DNA from: Streptomyces xanthophaeus
GTDB lineage: Bacteria > Actinomycetota > Actinomycetes > Streptomycetales > Streptomycetaceae
DNA: 64,000 bases
Reading direction: 5' to 3'
Assembly: GCF_000725805.1 (NCBI RefSeq)
Contig: NZ_JOFT01000027.1
Coordinates: 62,001 to 126,000, forward strand
Positions within the stretch are counted from its first letter, which is position 1. Each line of letters starts with the position of its first letter. Position numbers and translations under genes: made by a program. This document shows, piece after piece, positions 41,753 to 50,917 of this stretch. The notes under the pieces were generated by a model. It did not search any database. It saw only the letters and a list, made by a program, of their open reading frames with translations, and had not been told where the DNA came from.

Positions 41753-42229
41753 ATGACGACACTGCTGATCAGCCTGCTGATGGTGCTGGCCCAGGCGGCC
41801 CTGCCGGGGGTCCGCCCGCTGCCCGCGCCCCTGACCGTGGCCCGCTGGTGGGACCCGCCCCCGACGCCGTACGCGGCCGGGCACCGCGGGGTGGACCTGT
41901 CCGCGCCGGTGGGCACCGAGGTACGTGCCGTGGCGGCCGGACGGGTCCACCACGCGGGCCCCGTCGCCGGGCGCGGGGTCCTCTCCCTGGCGCATCCCGG
42001 CGGCCTGCGCACGACCTACGAGCCGGTCCGCCCGCTGGTCGCGGAGGGCGAGGAGGTCACGGCCGGGCAGGTGGTGGCGGTCCTCGCCGAGGGTGGCCAC
42101 TGCCCGGCCCCGTGCCTCCACTGGGGCCTGCTGGCGGGCGAGGCCTACCTCAACCCGCTCGGGCTCCTGCCACCCCCGGCTCCGCGCCTGCTGCCCGTAC
42201 CGGCCCGGGCCGGTACGGGAGGAGGCTGA
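41753..42229 (+). CDS. Small exported M23 (LytM) peptidase
   Basis: The 158-residue protein has an N-terminal signal or anchor helix (TLLISLLMVLAQAALPG) and a compact LytM domain. The first metal ligands are in GHRGVDLSAPVG (H44, D48). The second motif, normally HxH, reads C121-L-H123 in CPAPCLHWGL, so one His is a Cys; the pair of Cys (C117, C121) may form a disulfide. Small actinobacterial M23 proteins share this CLHWG form, as far as I recall. It is divergent from rpsB and converges with the TetR gene. Confidence 0.85.
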   Translation: MTTLLISLLMVLAQAALPGVRPLPAPLTVARWWDPPPTPYAAGHRGVDLSAPVGTEVRAVAAGRVHHAGPVAGRGVLSLAHPGGLRTTYEPVRPLVAEGEEVTAGQVVAVLAEGGHCPAPCLHWGLLAGEAYLNPLGLLPPPAPRLLPVPARAGTGGG

Positions 42230-42247
42230 GCCGTGTGCGGCCGGGGC

Positions 42248-42829
42248 TCAGCCCCGTACGCCGCGCAGGGCCATCGCCACGGCGGCCTCGGTCACCACGG
42301 ACGGGTCCTCGGCCGCGCCGAGCTCGATCCGCCGGACGGCCGCGTCGACGACCCCCTGGAGCAGCATCGCGGCCAGCTTCGGCTCCGCCTGCCCCAGCGC
42401 GCCCAGCGCCTCGACGATCATCGCCACCAGGCCGCCGTGGGCCGCGCGGATCTTCTCCCGCGCCCCGGCATCGAGCTCGCTGGCCGAGATCGCCACCACC
42501 GCCCGGTGGCGCCGGTCCCCGACCAGGCCCAGCTGGCTCCGCACATAGGCCTCGATCTTGGCCTCGGGCGACGGGGCCTCTTCCATGGCCGCCTCGATCT
42601 CGGCGGCCCACACGGGGAAGTCCACCGCGCACAGCTCTTCGACCACGGCCGCGCGGGAACGGAAGTACTCGTAGACGGAGGACCGGGCCAGCCCGGTCCG
42701 CTCCGCCAGAGCGGGGAAGGTCAGCGCCTCCGTCCCGCCTTCGGACAGCAGGGAACGCGCAGCGTCCAAGAGGGCGCCGCGCTGCATCGACCGGTGCTCG
42801 GCCACGGAGGCCGCTCGAATCCTGGGCAC
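42248..42829 (-). CDS. TetR-family transcriptional regulator
   Basis: The 193-residue repressor has an N-terminal helix-turn-helix (LLDAARSLLSEGGTEALTFPALAERTGLARSSVYEYFRSRAAVVEELC) and a helical ligand-binding domain. It lies 28 bases after whiG on the same strand. The ligand and target are unknown; an alternative start at Met15 (MQRGALLD) is in frame. Confidence 0.9.
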   Translation of the reverse strand: MPRIRAASVAEHRSMQRGALLDAARSLLSEGGTEALTFPALAERTGLARSSVYEYFRSRAAVVEELCAVDFPVWAAEIEAAMEEAPSPEAKIEAYVRSQLGLVGDRRHRAVVAISASELDAGAREKIRAAHGGLVAMIVEALGALGQAEPKLAAMLLQGVVDAAVRRIELGAAEDPSVVTEAAVAMALRGVRG

Positions 42830-42857
42830 ATCTCCACTCTACGGAGGTACCGCAAGC

Positions 42858-43694
42858 TCACCGCCCGACATCCGCCAGCTTGGCCCGCAGTTGGAGCACC
42901 GACTTGGTGTGGATCTGGCTGACCCGGCTCTCGGTGACGCCGAGCACGTTGCCGATCTCGGCGAGCGTGAGCCCCTCGTAGTAGTAGAGGGTCACCACCG
43001 TCTTCTCCCGCTCGGGCAGCGTGTTGATCGCCCGTGCCAGCAGGCGCCTCAGCTCCCGGTCCTCCGCCACCTCGACGGGGTTGTCGGCGGCGGTGTCCTC
43101 CAGGGTGTCCATCAGCGAGAGACGGTCGCCGCCCTCGCCTCCGACGTGCAGCAGCTCTTCGAGGGCGACCACGTTGGCGAGCGACAACTGGCTGAAAACG
43201 GCGTGGAGATCGTCCACGCCGATCCCCATCTCACCGGCGACCTCGCCCTCCGTCGGGGTGCGCCGCAGTTGCGCCTCCAGCGTGGCGTAGGCCCGCTCCA
43301 CGGCCCGCGCCTTCTGCCGGACCGAGCGCGGGATCCAGTCCAGCGCCCGCAGCTCGTCGATCATCGCGCCGCGGATCCGGGTGATGGCGTACGTCTCGAA
43401 CTTGATCGACCGCTCGATGTCGAACTTCTCGATGGCGTCGATCAGCCCGAACACCCCGGAGGAGACGAAGTCGGCCTGCTCCACATTGGGCGGCAGGCCC
43501 ACACTGACCCGGCCGGCCACGTACTTCACCAGCGGCGAGTAGTGCAGGATCAGCTGCTCCCGCAGCCGCTCGTCACCCGAGTCCTTGTACGAGCGCCACA
43601 GCACCTCCAGGGACGAGGGTGCGGTCGACCGCACGCTGCCACGGGCAGCGGGGGGCACCGCAGCGCGGTCAGACCCTGAGGTGTGCTGGGGCAT
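42858..43694 (-). CDS. whiG: Sporulation sigma factor WhiG (FliA-like)
   Basis: This 278-residue sigma-28-family factor starts sporulation of aerial hyphae in Streptomyces and is held by the anti-sigma factor RsiG with c-di-GMP. Region 2 ([78 protein letters not shown]), region 3 and region 4 ([45 protein letters not shown]) are complete. It lies 209 bases downstream of dprA with its own promoter region. Confidence 0.97.
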   Translation of the reverse strand: MPQHTSGSDRAAVPPAARGSVRSTAPSSLEVLWRSYKDSGDERLREQLILHYSPLVKYVAGRVSVGLPPNVEQADFVSSGVFGLIDAIEKFDIERSIKFETYAITRIRGAMIDELRALDWIPRSVRQKARAVERAYATLEAQLRRTPTEGEVAGEMGIGVDDLHAVFSQLSLANVVALEELLHVGGEGGDRLSLMDTLEDTAADNPVEVAEDRELRRLLARAINTLPEREKTVVTLYYYEGLTLAEIGNVLGVTESRVSQIHTKSVLQLRAKLADVGR

Positions 43695-43903
43695 GCTTCG
43701 CCTTTGCCGGAGCCGGATTCGTTGGGAGCGTAGCGTGACGGAACTGTCGCGGTGCGCGAAGAGTACGGGATCGCGCGGGGGCCCAGGCGCGTCCCGGCTC
43801 GCGCGGGCGACCCGGGACCGGCGCCTGGCGCTCGGTCCCGTCGACTGCCACCGGGAAGACCGCGTCTCTCATCGGTTTCACTCTTTCACCGGAACGCCCC
43901 AGG

Positions 43904-45184
43904 TCAACCACCGCCTCGCCGGGGAGCTCCGGTTTGCGTGCCCTCGGCAGCCGTTCCCCTGCTCAACTCCCAGCCGTCGCCCTGCCGTTCGACGAACCCC
44001 AGAGAGTGAAGTTCGTACAGTCTGCCGATGACTTCATCGGTGCCGATGCCCGCGGCAAGTGCCAACTGCTCGGGCTGCGCGGGCCGCCCGGCAGGCAGCG
44101 CTTCGAGCACACGGGCGGCCGCCGGCCGGAGCAGGTCCCGGGCGAGTACCGGCCCGCGCCGCTCGGGGGCCAGCTCGCCCATGCCGCCGACCAGTTCGAC
44201 CACCTCGGCCGCATCGGTGACCAGGACGGCCTCGCCCCGCAGCAGTTCGTGCACCCCGGCGGAGAGCGCGCTGGTCGCGGGGCCGGGGACGCCCATGGTG
44301 AACCGCCCGAGGTCCTGGGCCCGCCGGGCGGTGACCAGGGCCCCGCTGCGCAGGGCCGCCTCCACCACGACCGTGCCCCGGGTCAGGGCGGCGATGACCC
44401 GGTTGCGCAGGAGGAACCGGCTCCGGGTGGGATGGCTCCCGGGCGGCAGTTCACCGAGGACCAGCCCCTGCCCCGCGATCCGGCCGAGCATCCCGGCGTG
44501 TCCCCGCGGGTAGGCGACGTCCACCCCGCAGGCCAGCACCGCGACCGTGGCCCCGCCCGAGGCCAGGGCTCCCCGGTGGGCGGCGCCGTCGATCCCGTAC
44601 GCCGCGCCCGAGACGACGACCCAGCCCCGCTCGGCCAGCCCGGCGGCCAGGCCCTGGGCCATGTGCGCGCCGTACGGGGTGCAGGCCCGGGCCCCTACGA
44701 GCGCCACCGAACGCAGCGCCCAGGCGCGCAGGTCCGGCATGCCCCGCACCCACAGCCCGACCGGACGGGCGTCGCCGAGGTCGTCGAGCTGGGTGGGCCA
44801 CTCCGGCGAGCCGGGCACGACGAACCGCACGCCCGCCTCGGCGGCCGCCGCCAGGTCCCGCCCGGGGTCGGCCCGCGCAGCCCGTCCGCGGTACCCGGCG
44901 AGCCGCTCCGGCCCCACCCCGGACAGCAGCCCCGCCTCCGCCTCGGGCCCGCTCAGCAGCCGCATCAACTCCACGGCCCCGAACTCCCGCAGCCACCGCC
45001 CCCCGCACGCGTCCCCAGGCTCGACGACCCGCGTCAACGCCACCCGCGCCAGCAGGGCTTGCTCCTCGGCCCGGCACCCGCTGCCGGCCTCCCGGCCCTC
45101 GGCCGCCTGCGCCGAAGGACCGGGCCGAGGCTCCGTCAGCGGCACTGGCAGCAGCCGCGGTTCCGGCTGCTCGGCCCCGGTCAT
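43904..45184 (-). CDS. dprA: DNA processing protein DprA
   Basis: The 426-residue protein loads RecA on incoming single-stranded DNA in transformable bacteria. The Rossmann core has VALVGARACTPYG, VVVSGAAYGIDGAAHRGAL, VAVLACGVDVAYPRGH, FLLRNRVIAALTRGTVVVEAA, and GVPGP. A C-terminal winged-helix domain (LAAGIGTDEVIGRLYELHSLGFVERQG) follows, and an N-terminal extension of about 50 residues is specific to this lineage. ATG 45184 overlaps the upstream gene as ATGA. Streptomyces are not known to be naturally transformable. Confidence 0.93.
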   Translation of the reverse strand: MTGAEQPEPRLLPVPLTEPRPGPSAQAAEGREAGSGCRAEEQALLARVALTRVVEPGDACGGRWLREFGAVELMRLLSGPEAEAGLLSGVGPERLAGYRGRAARADPGRDLAAAAEAGVRFVVPGSPEWPTQLDDLGDARPVGLWVRGMPDLRAWALRSVALVGARACTPYGAHMAQGLAAGLAERGWVVVSGAAYGIDGAAHRGALASGGATVAVLACGVDVAYPRGHAGMLGRIAGQGLVLGELPPGSHPTRSRFLLRNRVIAALTRGTVVVEAALRSGALVTARRAQDLGRFTMGVPGPATSALSAGVHELLRGEAVLVTDAAEVVELVGGMGELAPERRGPVLARDLLRPAAARVLEALPAGRPAQPEQLALAAGIGTDEVIGRLYELHSLGFVERQGDGWELSRGTAAEGTQTGAPRRGGG

Positions 45185-46815
45185 GACCGGGCCTGCTCGG
45201 ACACCGTCGCCCCGCGGGCGATCCCCGTGCGCAGCTCCAGGGCCACGGCCATGTCCATCGCCTCGGGGCGGTCCCTCCCCCGCAGGTCCGCCACGGTCCA
45301 CGCCACACGTAGCACCCGGTCCAGCCCACGGGCGGTGAGCAGCCCGCGCTCCAGATCCCGCTCGGCCTGCGCCATCGCCCCCGCGGCCGCATGCCAGCGG
45401 GTGCGCAGTTCCTGTCCCGGCACCTCCGAGTTGAGCCGCCAGGGAGTGGTGGCGAGCCGCGCCTCGGCCCGCTCCCTGGCCTCGCGGACCCGGTCGGCGA
45501 CCACCGCCGTGGATTCGCCCCGGCCGCCCTGCCCCAGCAGATCGGACCGGGTCACGGGCTCCACCTCCACCCTCAGGTCCACCCGGTCGAGCAGCGGGCC
45601 GGACACTCTCGCCTGATAGCGGCGGATCACCGAGGGCGGGCACTCGCACCCGGCCCCGAGCAGCGTGTGCCGCCCGCACGGGCACGGGTTCGCCGCGAGG
45701 ACCATCAGGAACCGGGCCGGCAGCCGGACCACCCCTGCGGCTCGGGCGATGACCACGTGCCCCGATTCGAGCGGCTGCCGCAGCGCGTCCAGCGTCCGGC
45801 TGTGGAACTCGGCGGCCTCGTCGAGGAACAGCACGCCGCGGTGGGCCAGGGAGACGGCCCCCGGCCTCGGGATCCCGTTGCCTCCGCCCACCAGGGACTG
45901 CAGGGTCGCCGAATGGTGCGGCGCGCAGTAGGGCGGCCTCGTGATCAGCGGCTGGCCGGGCGGGAGGATTCCCGCGACCGAATGGACGGCGGTGACCTCC
46001 ACGGAATCCCGGCGGGTGAGATCGGGCAGCAGGCCCGGCAACCGCTCGGCCAGCATCGTCTTGCCGGCCCCGGGCGGGCCGCTCAGGAAGAGGTGGTGTC
46101 CGCCTGCTGCCGCCACCTCCAGCGCCCGGCGGGCGCAGTGCTGCCCGGCCACGTCGGCAAGGTCGGGGCCGTCCGCACCGTCACCCTGGCCGGAGCGCCC
46201 GCCCGCCAGCCCCGCGCTCAGACCCGTGCCCGGGAGGAGGAGACCGGCCAGTATCGGGTCCGGGCGGCCGGGTGGGTCCGGCGGGAGGTCCTCGGGGACG
46301 ACTGCGTCCGTCAGGACCGCGATCAGCTGGCGCAGGCTGCGCACGCCGAGCACGGAGACCTCCGGCACGAGCACGGCCTCCGCCGCGCACTGCTGCGGCA
46401 CCACCACCTGCCGGTACCCGGCCTCCGCCGCGGCGAGCACCGCCGGGAGGATCCCCCGCACGGGACGTACCCGCCCGTCGAGCCCCAGTTCCCCGATGAG
46501 CACGAGGTCGGCGATCGCCGCCGGGTCGACCACCTCGGCGGCGCCCAGCACGGCCGCCGCGACGGCCAGGTCGAATCCCGAGCCCCCCTTGGGCACCGAG
46601 GCGGGGCTGAGGCCGACCGTGAGCTTCTTCTGCGGCCACGCCGCGCCCGAGTTCACCACCGCGGCCCGCACCCGGTCCCGGCTCTCGACCAGGGTCTTGT
46701 CCGGCAGTCCCACCAGGGTGAAGGCCGCGACCCCCGGTTCGAGATCGGCCTGGACCTCCACGACCACCCCCTCGACGCCCACCAGGGCCACCGAGCAGGC
46801 GCGCGCGAACCCCAT
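45181..46815 (-). CDS. YifB-family Mg-chelatase-like AAA ATPase
   Basis: The 544-residue protein has an N-terminal Lon-protease-like S5 fold ([54 protein letters not shown]) and an AAA ATPase domain with Walker A SGPPGAGKTMLAERLP, Walker B GVLFLDEAAEF, and a zinc-like CPCGR...CEC motif. Family members are linked to competence (ComM) in some bacteria. It overlaps yraN (TGATG) and dprA (ATGA), forming a tightly coupled three-gene set. Confidence 0.92.
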   Translation of the reverse strand: MGFARACSVALVGVEGVVVEVQADLEPGVAAFTLVGLPDKTLVESRDRVRAAVVNSGAAWPQKKLTVGLSPASVPKGGSGFDLAVAAAVLGAAEVVDPAAIADLVLIGELGLDGRVRPVRGILPAVLAAAEAGYRQVVVPQQCAAEAVLVPEVSVLGVRSLRQLIAVLTDAVVPEDLPPDPPGRPDPILAGLLLPGTGLSAGLAGGRSGQGDGADGPDLADVAGQHCARRALEVAAAGGHHLFLSGPPGAGKTMLAERLPGLLPDLTRRDSVEVTAVHSVAGILPPGQPLITRPPYCAPHHSATLQSLVGGGNGIPRPGAVSLAHRGVLFLDEAAEFHSRTLDALRQPLESGHVVIARAAGVVRLPARFLMVLAANPCPCGRHTLLGAGCECPPSVIRRYQARVSGPLLDRVDLRVEVEPVTRSDLLGQGGRGESTAVVADRVREARERAEARLATTPWRLNSEVPGQELRTRWHAAAGAMAQAERDLERGLLTARGLDRVLRVAWTVADLRGRDRPEAMDMAVALELRTGIARGATVSEQARS

Positions 46816-47186
46816 CAGGCCACGCCCCTGGCGTGTTCCACCACGGGCGCACCGCGCCGGGGCAGCAGGACGCCGACGAGGTCGATGCGCACCCCGCCCG
46901 TCGGCGGTCCGCCGTGGTCGGCGAGCCAGCGCCCGGCCAGCCTGCGCAAGCGCTCGGCCTTGCCGGGCCGCACGGCGGCCATGGGGTGCTCGAAGGGGCC
47001 CTCCCGCCGGGTCTTGACCTCGCACACGACGAGGGCGTCACCGTCCCGCGCGACGATGTCGATCTCGCCGCTGCGGCACCGCCAGTTCCTGGCGATCACG
47101 GTCATCCCGGCCTCGGTCAGCCGTCGGACCGCCAGCTCTTCGCCGTACCGCCCCAATGCCTGCTGTGCCACGCCCTTCGCGTTCAT
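46815..47186 (-). CDS. yraN: YraN-family endonuclease-fold protein
   Basis: The 123-residue UPF0102 protein has a Holliday-junction-resolvase-like fold: [50 protein letters not shown], in which the E, D, and ExK residues form the putative nuclease site. Activity is unproven for most members. ATG 47186 is chosen because GGAGG lies nine bases upstream. It is followed by an overlapping YifB-type gene. Confidence 0.93.
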   Translation of the reverse strand: MNAKGVAQQALGRYGEELAVRRLTEAGMTVIARNWRCRSGEIDIVARDGDALVVCEVKTRREGPFEHPMAAVRPGKAERLRRLAGRWLADHGGPPTGGVRIDLVGVLLPRRGAPVVEHARGVA

Positions 47187-47294
47187 CCGGCACCACCTCC
47201 GGCACCGACGGTCGCGCACCCCCGCCCACCCTGTGGATCTTGGTGGACAACCCCTGCGTTGTGGACAACCCCGTCACCCTCACGGGGTCGGACC

Positions 47295-47603
47295 TCAGCT
47301 GCCGGGCAGTTCGAGATCGCTCTTGTTGAGCTCCTCGATGTTCACGTCCTTGAAGGTCAGCACGCGGACCTGCTTGACGAACCGGGCCGGCCGGTACATG
47401 TCCCAGACCCAGGCGTCGGCCATCGAGACCTCGAAGAAGACCTCCCCCTGGACCGAGTGCACCTGCATCTCGTAGTCGTTGGTGAGGTAGAAACGACGTT
47501 CGGTCTCGATCACGTACTTGAACAGCCCGACGACGTCGCGGTACTCCCGATAGAGCTTCAGCTCCATCTCGGTCTCGTACTTTTCGAGGTCCTCGGCACT
47601 CAT
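47295..47603 (-). CDS. DUF2469 conserved actinobacterial protein
   Basis: The 102-residue acidic protein (MSAEDLEKYETEMELKLYREYRDVVGLFKYVIETERRFYLTNDYE) is conserved across actinobacteria beside yraN and lepB, including in Mycobacterium. It has no signal peptide or membrane segment and its function is unknown. It lies 55 bases after the NUDIX gene and 108 bases before yraN on the same strand. Confidence 0.9.
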   Translation of the reverse strand: MSAEDLEKYETEMELKLYREYRDVVGLFKYVIETERRFYLTNDYEMQVHSVQGEVFFEVSMADAWVWDMYRPARFVKQVRVLTFKDVNIEELNKSDLELPGS

Positions 47604-47658
47604 GGCATGTTCCCCTTCAGCCGTGCGTCCCCCTATTGTGCGCCAGGCCCCTTCGCCC

Positions 47659-48204
47659 CTAAACGATTTCCGGGGCCAGGACCACCGGCGTACACGGAGG
47701 GCCGTCGTCGAGCAGCGTCCGCAGCAGCTCGGCGAGTCTGGTCGGGTACACCGTCTCATGGGCCGCGAGAAGTTCCTCGGAGGTCCACCACCTTGCTCCG
47801 GTGACGCTGCGCCGCTCCAGCTCGGTGAGGCCGCTCATCTCGGTCGCGGTCTGGGCGGTACGGGCGAGGAAGTACCACTCGTCCTGCTCCCAGCGCCGCC
47901 CGTCGAACGGGAACGAGCAGTAGCGGTGCCAGAGCACCGGACCCAGCGCGACGTCTGTGATCCCCGTCTCCTCGGCGAGCTCCCGCAGCGCGGCCTGCTC
48001 CCGGCTCTCGGCGCCCTCCAGGCCTCCGCCCGGGGTGAACCACCAGTCCTCCGCCGGGTCCGCCGGTTCGAAGCCGTGCAGCAGCAGGATCCGGTCCGCG
48101 GGGTCCAGCAGGATCACCCGTGACACCTTCCGTGCCCCGGCCCCACCCACGGGTCCGGGTCCGGGCCCGGCCGACGCCGTACCTGCGGGCCCGTCAGCGG
48201 GCAC
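47659..48204 (-). CDS. NUDIX hydrolase
   Basis: The 181-residue protein has a full Nudix box: GGGLEGAESREQAALRELAEETGI (G-x5-E-x7-R-E-U-x-E-E-x-G-U). A glycine/proline-rich tail of about 25 residues begins the protein; the domain itself starts at RKVSRVILLDPADRILLL. The substrate could be a nucleotide or nucleotide sugar. Its GTG start overlaps the last signal peptidase gene by 11 bases. Mycobacterial loci have rnhB at about this position; none is seen here. Confidence 0.9.
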   Translation of the reverse strand: MPADGPAGTASAGPGPGPVGGAGARKVSRVILLDPADRILLLHGFEPADPAEDWWFTPGGGLEGAESREQAALRELAEETGITDVALGPVLWHRYCSFPFDGRRWEQDEWYFLARTAQTATEMSGLTELERRSVTGARWWTSEELLAAHETVYPTRLAELLRTLLDDGPPCTPVVLAPEIV

Positions 48205-48976
48205 CGGACCGCTCCCTGCGCCTGCCGCGCCCCAGAACCCGTACGAGCGGCCCGTACGCGGCCCCGAGCACCACGAGGACCGCTCCGGCCGCCACCATCA
48301 CGACCTGGAGCCGCAGCGGCCCCGGCTGCGAGATCCCGCCGGGCAGTGCCGCGTAGGTCTGCGGCCGCTCCAGCATCCGCATGGACGGCCACGCCAAGGC
48401 GTCGACGCGGGCGCTGACGGCCGACCGGGCCACGGTCCCCTGCCCGGCCTCCTGGAGGTGGGCACGGGAGTCCAGCGAGGCGCCGCGCCGGTCGCCCAGC
48501 AGGAAGAGGTTCCCCTCGGGCACGGTCACCTCGAAGGGCGTCCCGGGCGCCGGGGGCTCCCCGGCCGGGACGGCCAGACCCGATTCCGGCTGGGTGGCGT
48601 CGATGAAGGGCTCGTCGAGCGGGACGCCGTTCACGGTCAGCGCGCCGCCCGCGCCGGTGCTCTTCACGGTGTCGCCGCCGATGCCGACGACCCGCTTGAC
48701 CATGGGCGAATCGCTCCACATGGAATCAGTAAAGATGACCACGTCCCCGCGGCGCACCTCGTCGCCGTCGATGCGCTGCGCCAGCACCCGGTCGCCGGGA
48801 CGCACGGAGGGCATCATCGAGTCGGTCGGCACCGTGTAGGGCTGGTAGAGCAGCGCCCCCCAGAGGAAGCCGCCGAGGAAGAGGGCAAAACCAATGGCCA
48901 CGGCGATTCCCGACAGCACGTTGCCGAGACCGCCGTGGCCGTCCCTGCCACTGCGTATTGCTTGTGTCCCGCCCAT
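48194..48976 (-). CDS. sipZ: Type I signal peptidase 4 of 4
   Basis: The 260-residue membrane protease cleaves signal peptides outside the membrane. The catalytic Ser lies in VPTDSMMPSV and the Lys in MVKRVVGIGGD; LGDRR is in the last conserved box. There is an N-terminal helix (AIGFALFLGGFLWGALL) and a C-terminal hydrophobic helix (VVMVAAGAVLVVLGAAYG) before a basic tail. It is the last of four tandem paralogues. The sip name follows gene order in S. lividans. Confidence 0.92.
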   Translation of the reverse strand: MGGTQAIRSGRDGHGGLGNVLSGIAVAIGFALFLGGFLWGALLYQPYTVPTDSMMPSVRPGDRVLAQRIDGDEVRRGDVVIFTDSMWSDSPMVKRVVGIGGDTVKSTGAGGALTVNGVPLDEPFIDATQPESGLAVPAGEPPAPGTPFEVTVPEGNLFLLGDRRGASLDSRAHLQEAGQGTVARSAVSARVDALAWPSMRMLERPQTYAALPGGISQPGPLRLQVVMVAAGAVLVVLGAAYGPLVRVLGRGRRRERSGAR

Positions 48977-49020
48977 TCCAGCGCCCCCACACCTCGGAGA
49001 TCGTCGACCTGGGCGGCACC

Positions 49021-49938
49021 CTACCCGGCGGTACGCCCCCGGGTCAGCCTCCGCCGCCGCCACATCACGAGCGGAACCGCGCCGGTGAGCCCCAGCGCGG
49101 CCGGGCCGAGCCCGACCGGCGCCAGTCCGGAGGCCCCGAGGCCGAGCGCGGCGGCCTCGGCCTGCTTGCCGATGCCCGGCTGGTCGAAGGTGTCCGGGAT
49201 GGGCAGGGTGGACCAGCGGGTGACCGGCCACGCGACGACGACGGCGCGGCCGACGACCTTGTCGACCGGTACGAAGCCCTGGGTGGAGTCCTGCATGTGG
49301 TAGCGGGAGTCCTGGGAGTTCTGCCGGTGGTCGCCCATGACCCAGATCTTGCCCTCGGGCACCTTGATCGGACCGAAGGGGGCGTCGTCGCACGGGGTGT
49401 TGCCGGGGAAGATGTACGGCTCGTCCAGCTCCTTGCCGTTGACGACGACCGGTCCCCCCTTCTTGCACTCGACCGTGTCCCCGCCGATCGCGATGGTCCG
49501 CTTGATCAGGTCCTTCTCGTCCGCGGACGGCATCAGGCCGATCTTGCTGAGGATCTGCTGCATGAAGTTCGGCTCGGGGGTGGGCTCCCCGGACAGCCAG
49601 TTGGCCGGGTCGTGGAAGACGACGACCTCGCCCCGCTCGGGCTCGGAGCCGAACCACGGGGTCAGCTTGTCCACCAGCACCCGGTCGCCCCGCTGCAGGG
49701 TGTTCTGCATCGAGTCGGACGGGATCGAGAACGCCTGCACCAGGAAGGTCTTGATCAGCAGGGCCAGCAGCAGGGCGATGCCGATGAGGAGCGGCAGCTC
49801 CTTCCAGAAGGACCGGTGCGCATGTGCCTTGGCACCGCCGTCCTCCTCGGCCTCGCGCTCAACGGCGTCGTCGTCCGGCCGCTCCTCGCCCTCGTCGCGT
49901 CCGGATCGAGCGCCTACCGCCACATCCCCCACATCCAC
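49021..49938 (-). CDS. sipY: Type I signal peptidase 3 of 4
   Basis: The 305-residue paralogue has an acidic cytoplasmic N-terminus (about 40 residues), a membrane helix (LLIGIALLLALLIKTFLVQAF), catalytic Ser in IPSDSMQNTL and Lys in LIKRTIAIGGD, and the WVMGDHRQNSQDSR box. A C-terminal Gly/Ala/Leu-rich hydrophobic stretch ending in RRRR may be a second anchor. It lies 97 bases from the preceding sip gene. Confidence 0.92.
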   Translation of the reverse strand: MDVGDVAVGARSGRDEGEERPDDDAVEREAEEDGGAKAHAHRSFWKELPLLIGIALLLALLIKTFLVQAFSIPSDSMQNTLQRGDRVLVDKLTPWFGSEPERGEVVVFHDPANWLSGEPTPEPNFMQQILSKIGLMPSADEKDLIKRTIAIGGDTVECKKGGPVVVNGKELDEPYIFPGNTPCDDAPFGPIKVPEGKIWVMGDHRQNSQDSRYHMQDSTQGFVPVDKVVGRAVVVAWPVTRWSTLPIPDTFDQPGIGKQAEAAALGLGASGLAPVGLGPAALGLTGAVPLVMWRRRRLTRGRTAG

Positions 49939-50035
49939 TCCTCAATCGAGATCGCTGCCCGCGCCGATTCGGACACGGGCCCTCCCCTCCCTTAACGAGC
50001 GGGAGTTCCCTAAGGCGCGGGAGACCCAGGACACA

Positions 50036-50917
50036 CTATGCGAACGGCGAGCCCCGACCGCGCCGACGCCGCCCGCGCGCCTCGGGTCCTGCGGCGCGCC
50101 GCGCCTCGCGCCGTGCCTGGTCGGGGACCATGCGGAAGGTCTCGGGGGTCTCCAGCCGGCGCCAGTGCCCGAAGGGCCAGGCGATCACCACGGCCTCGCC
50201 CACGACCCCGTCCTCGTCGATCGTGCCCTCGAAGGCCTCGTCGAGGTGGTAACGGGAGTCCGCCGAGTTCGCCCGGTGGTCGCCCATCACGAAGAGCCGC
50301 CCGGCGGGCACCGTCACCTCGAAGCGGATCTCCGAGGGCGCGTTGCCCGGGTTCACGTACGGCTCATCGAGCGGCGCGCCGTTGACGGTGACCCGGCCCT
50401 TGGCGTCGCAGCACTTGACCGTGTCCCCGCCGACCCCGATGACGCGCTTGATCAGGTCCTGCTCGTCCGCCGAGGGCAGCAGGCCGATGAAGGTCAGCGT
50501 CTGCTTGACCTGCTTGACCCCGACGGGGTCCGGGGCGGGCCGGGCCTCCTCGCCCTTGAGCCAGCCGCCGGGGTCCTTGAACACGACGACGTCCCCGCGC
50601 TCGATCGGGGAGCCGAACCACGGGGTCAGTTTGTCGACCAGGACGCGGTCGCCGATGCGGATCGTCTGCTCCATCGAGCCCGACGGGATGAAGAAGGCCT
50701 GGACGAGGAAGGTCTTCAGGACCAGGGCGATGCACAGCGCCACGACCACCAGCAGCGGGATCTCGCCCGCCCGCCGGGTGCGGCGGCGCCGTCGTACCCG
50801 GCGGGCGGTCCGGCGCCGCTCGGCCCGGCCGCCCTCCGCCACGGGGGCCCGCTCCGGCTCCGGCTCGGGTTCCGGCTCCGGCTCGCGTGCGCCCCTCGGC
50901 CTGCCCCGGCTACCCAT
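50036..50917 (-). CDS. sipX: Type I signal peptidase 2 of 4
   Basis: The 293-residue paralogue has an N-terminal tail with an EPEPEPEPE repeat and an arginine-rich block (RRVRRRRRTRR), one membrane helix (LLVVVALCIALVLKTFLVQAFF), catalytic Ser in IPSGSMEQTI, Lys in LIKRVIGVGGD, and FVMGDHRANSADSR. No clear C-terminal helix is visible; the tail is basic. Its start lies inside the end of the first sip gene (eight-base overlap). Confidence 0.92.
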   Translation of the reverse strand: MGSRGRPRGAREPEPEPEPEPERAPVAEGGRAERRRTARRVRRRRRTRRAGEIPLLVVVALCIALVLKTFLVQAFFIPSGSMEQTIRIGDRVLVDKLTPWFGSPIERGDVVVFKDPGGWLKGEEARPAPDPVGVKQVKQTLTFIGLLPSADEQDLIKRVIGVGGDTVKCCDAKGRVTVNGAPLDEPYVNPGNAPSEIRFEVTVPAGRLFVMGDHRANSADSRYHLDEAFEGTIDEDGVVGEAVVIAWPFGHWRRLETPETFRMVPDQARREARRAAGPEARGRRRRGRGSPFA

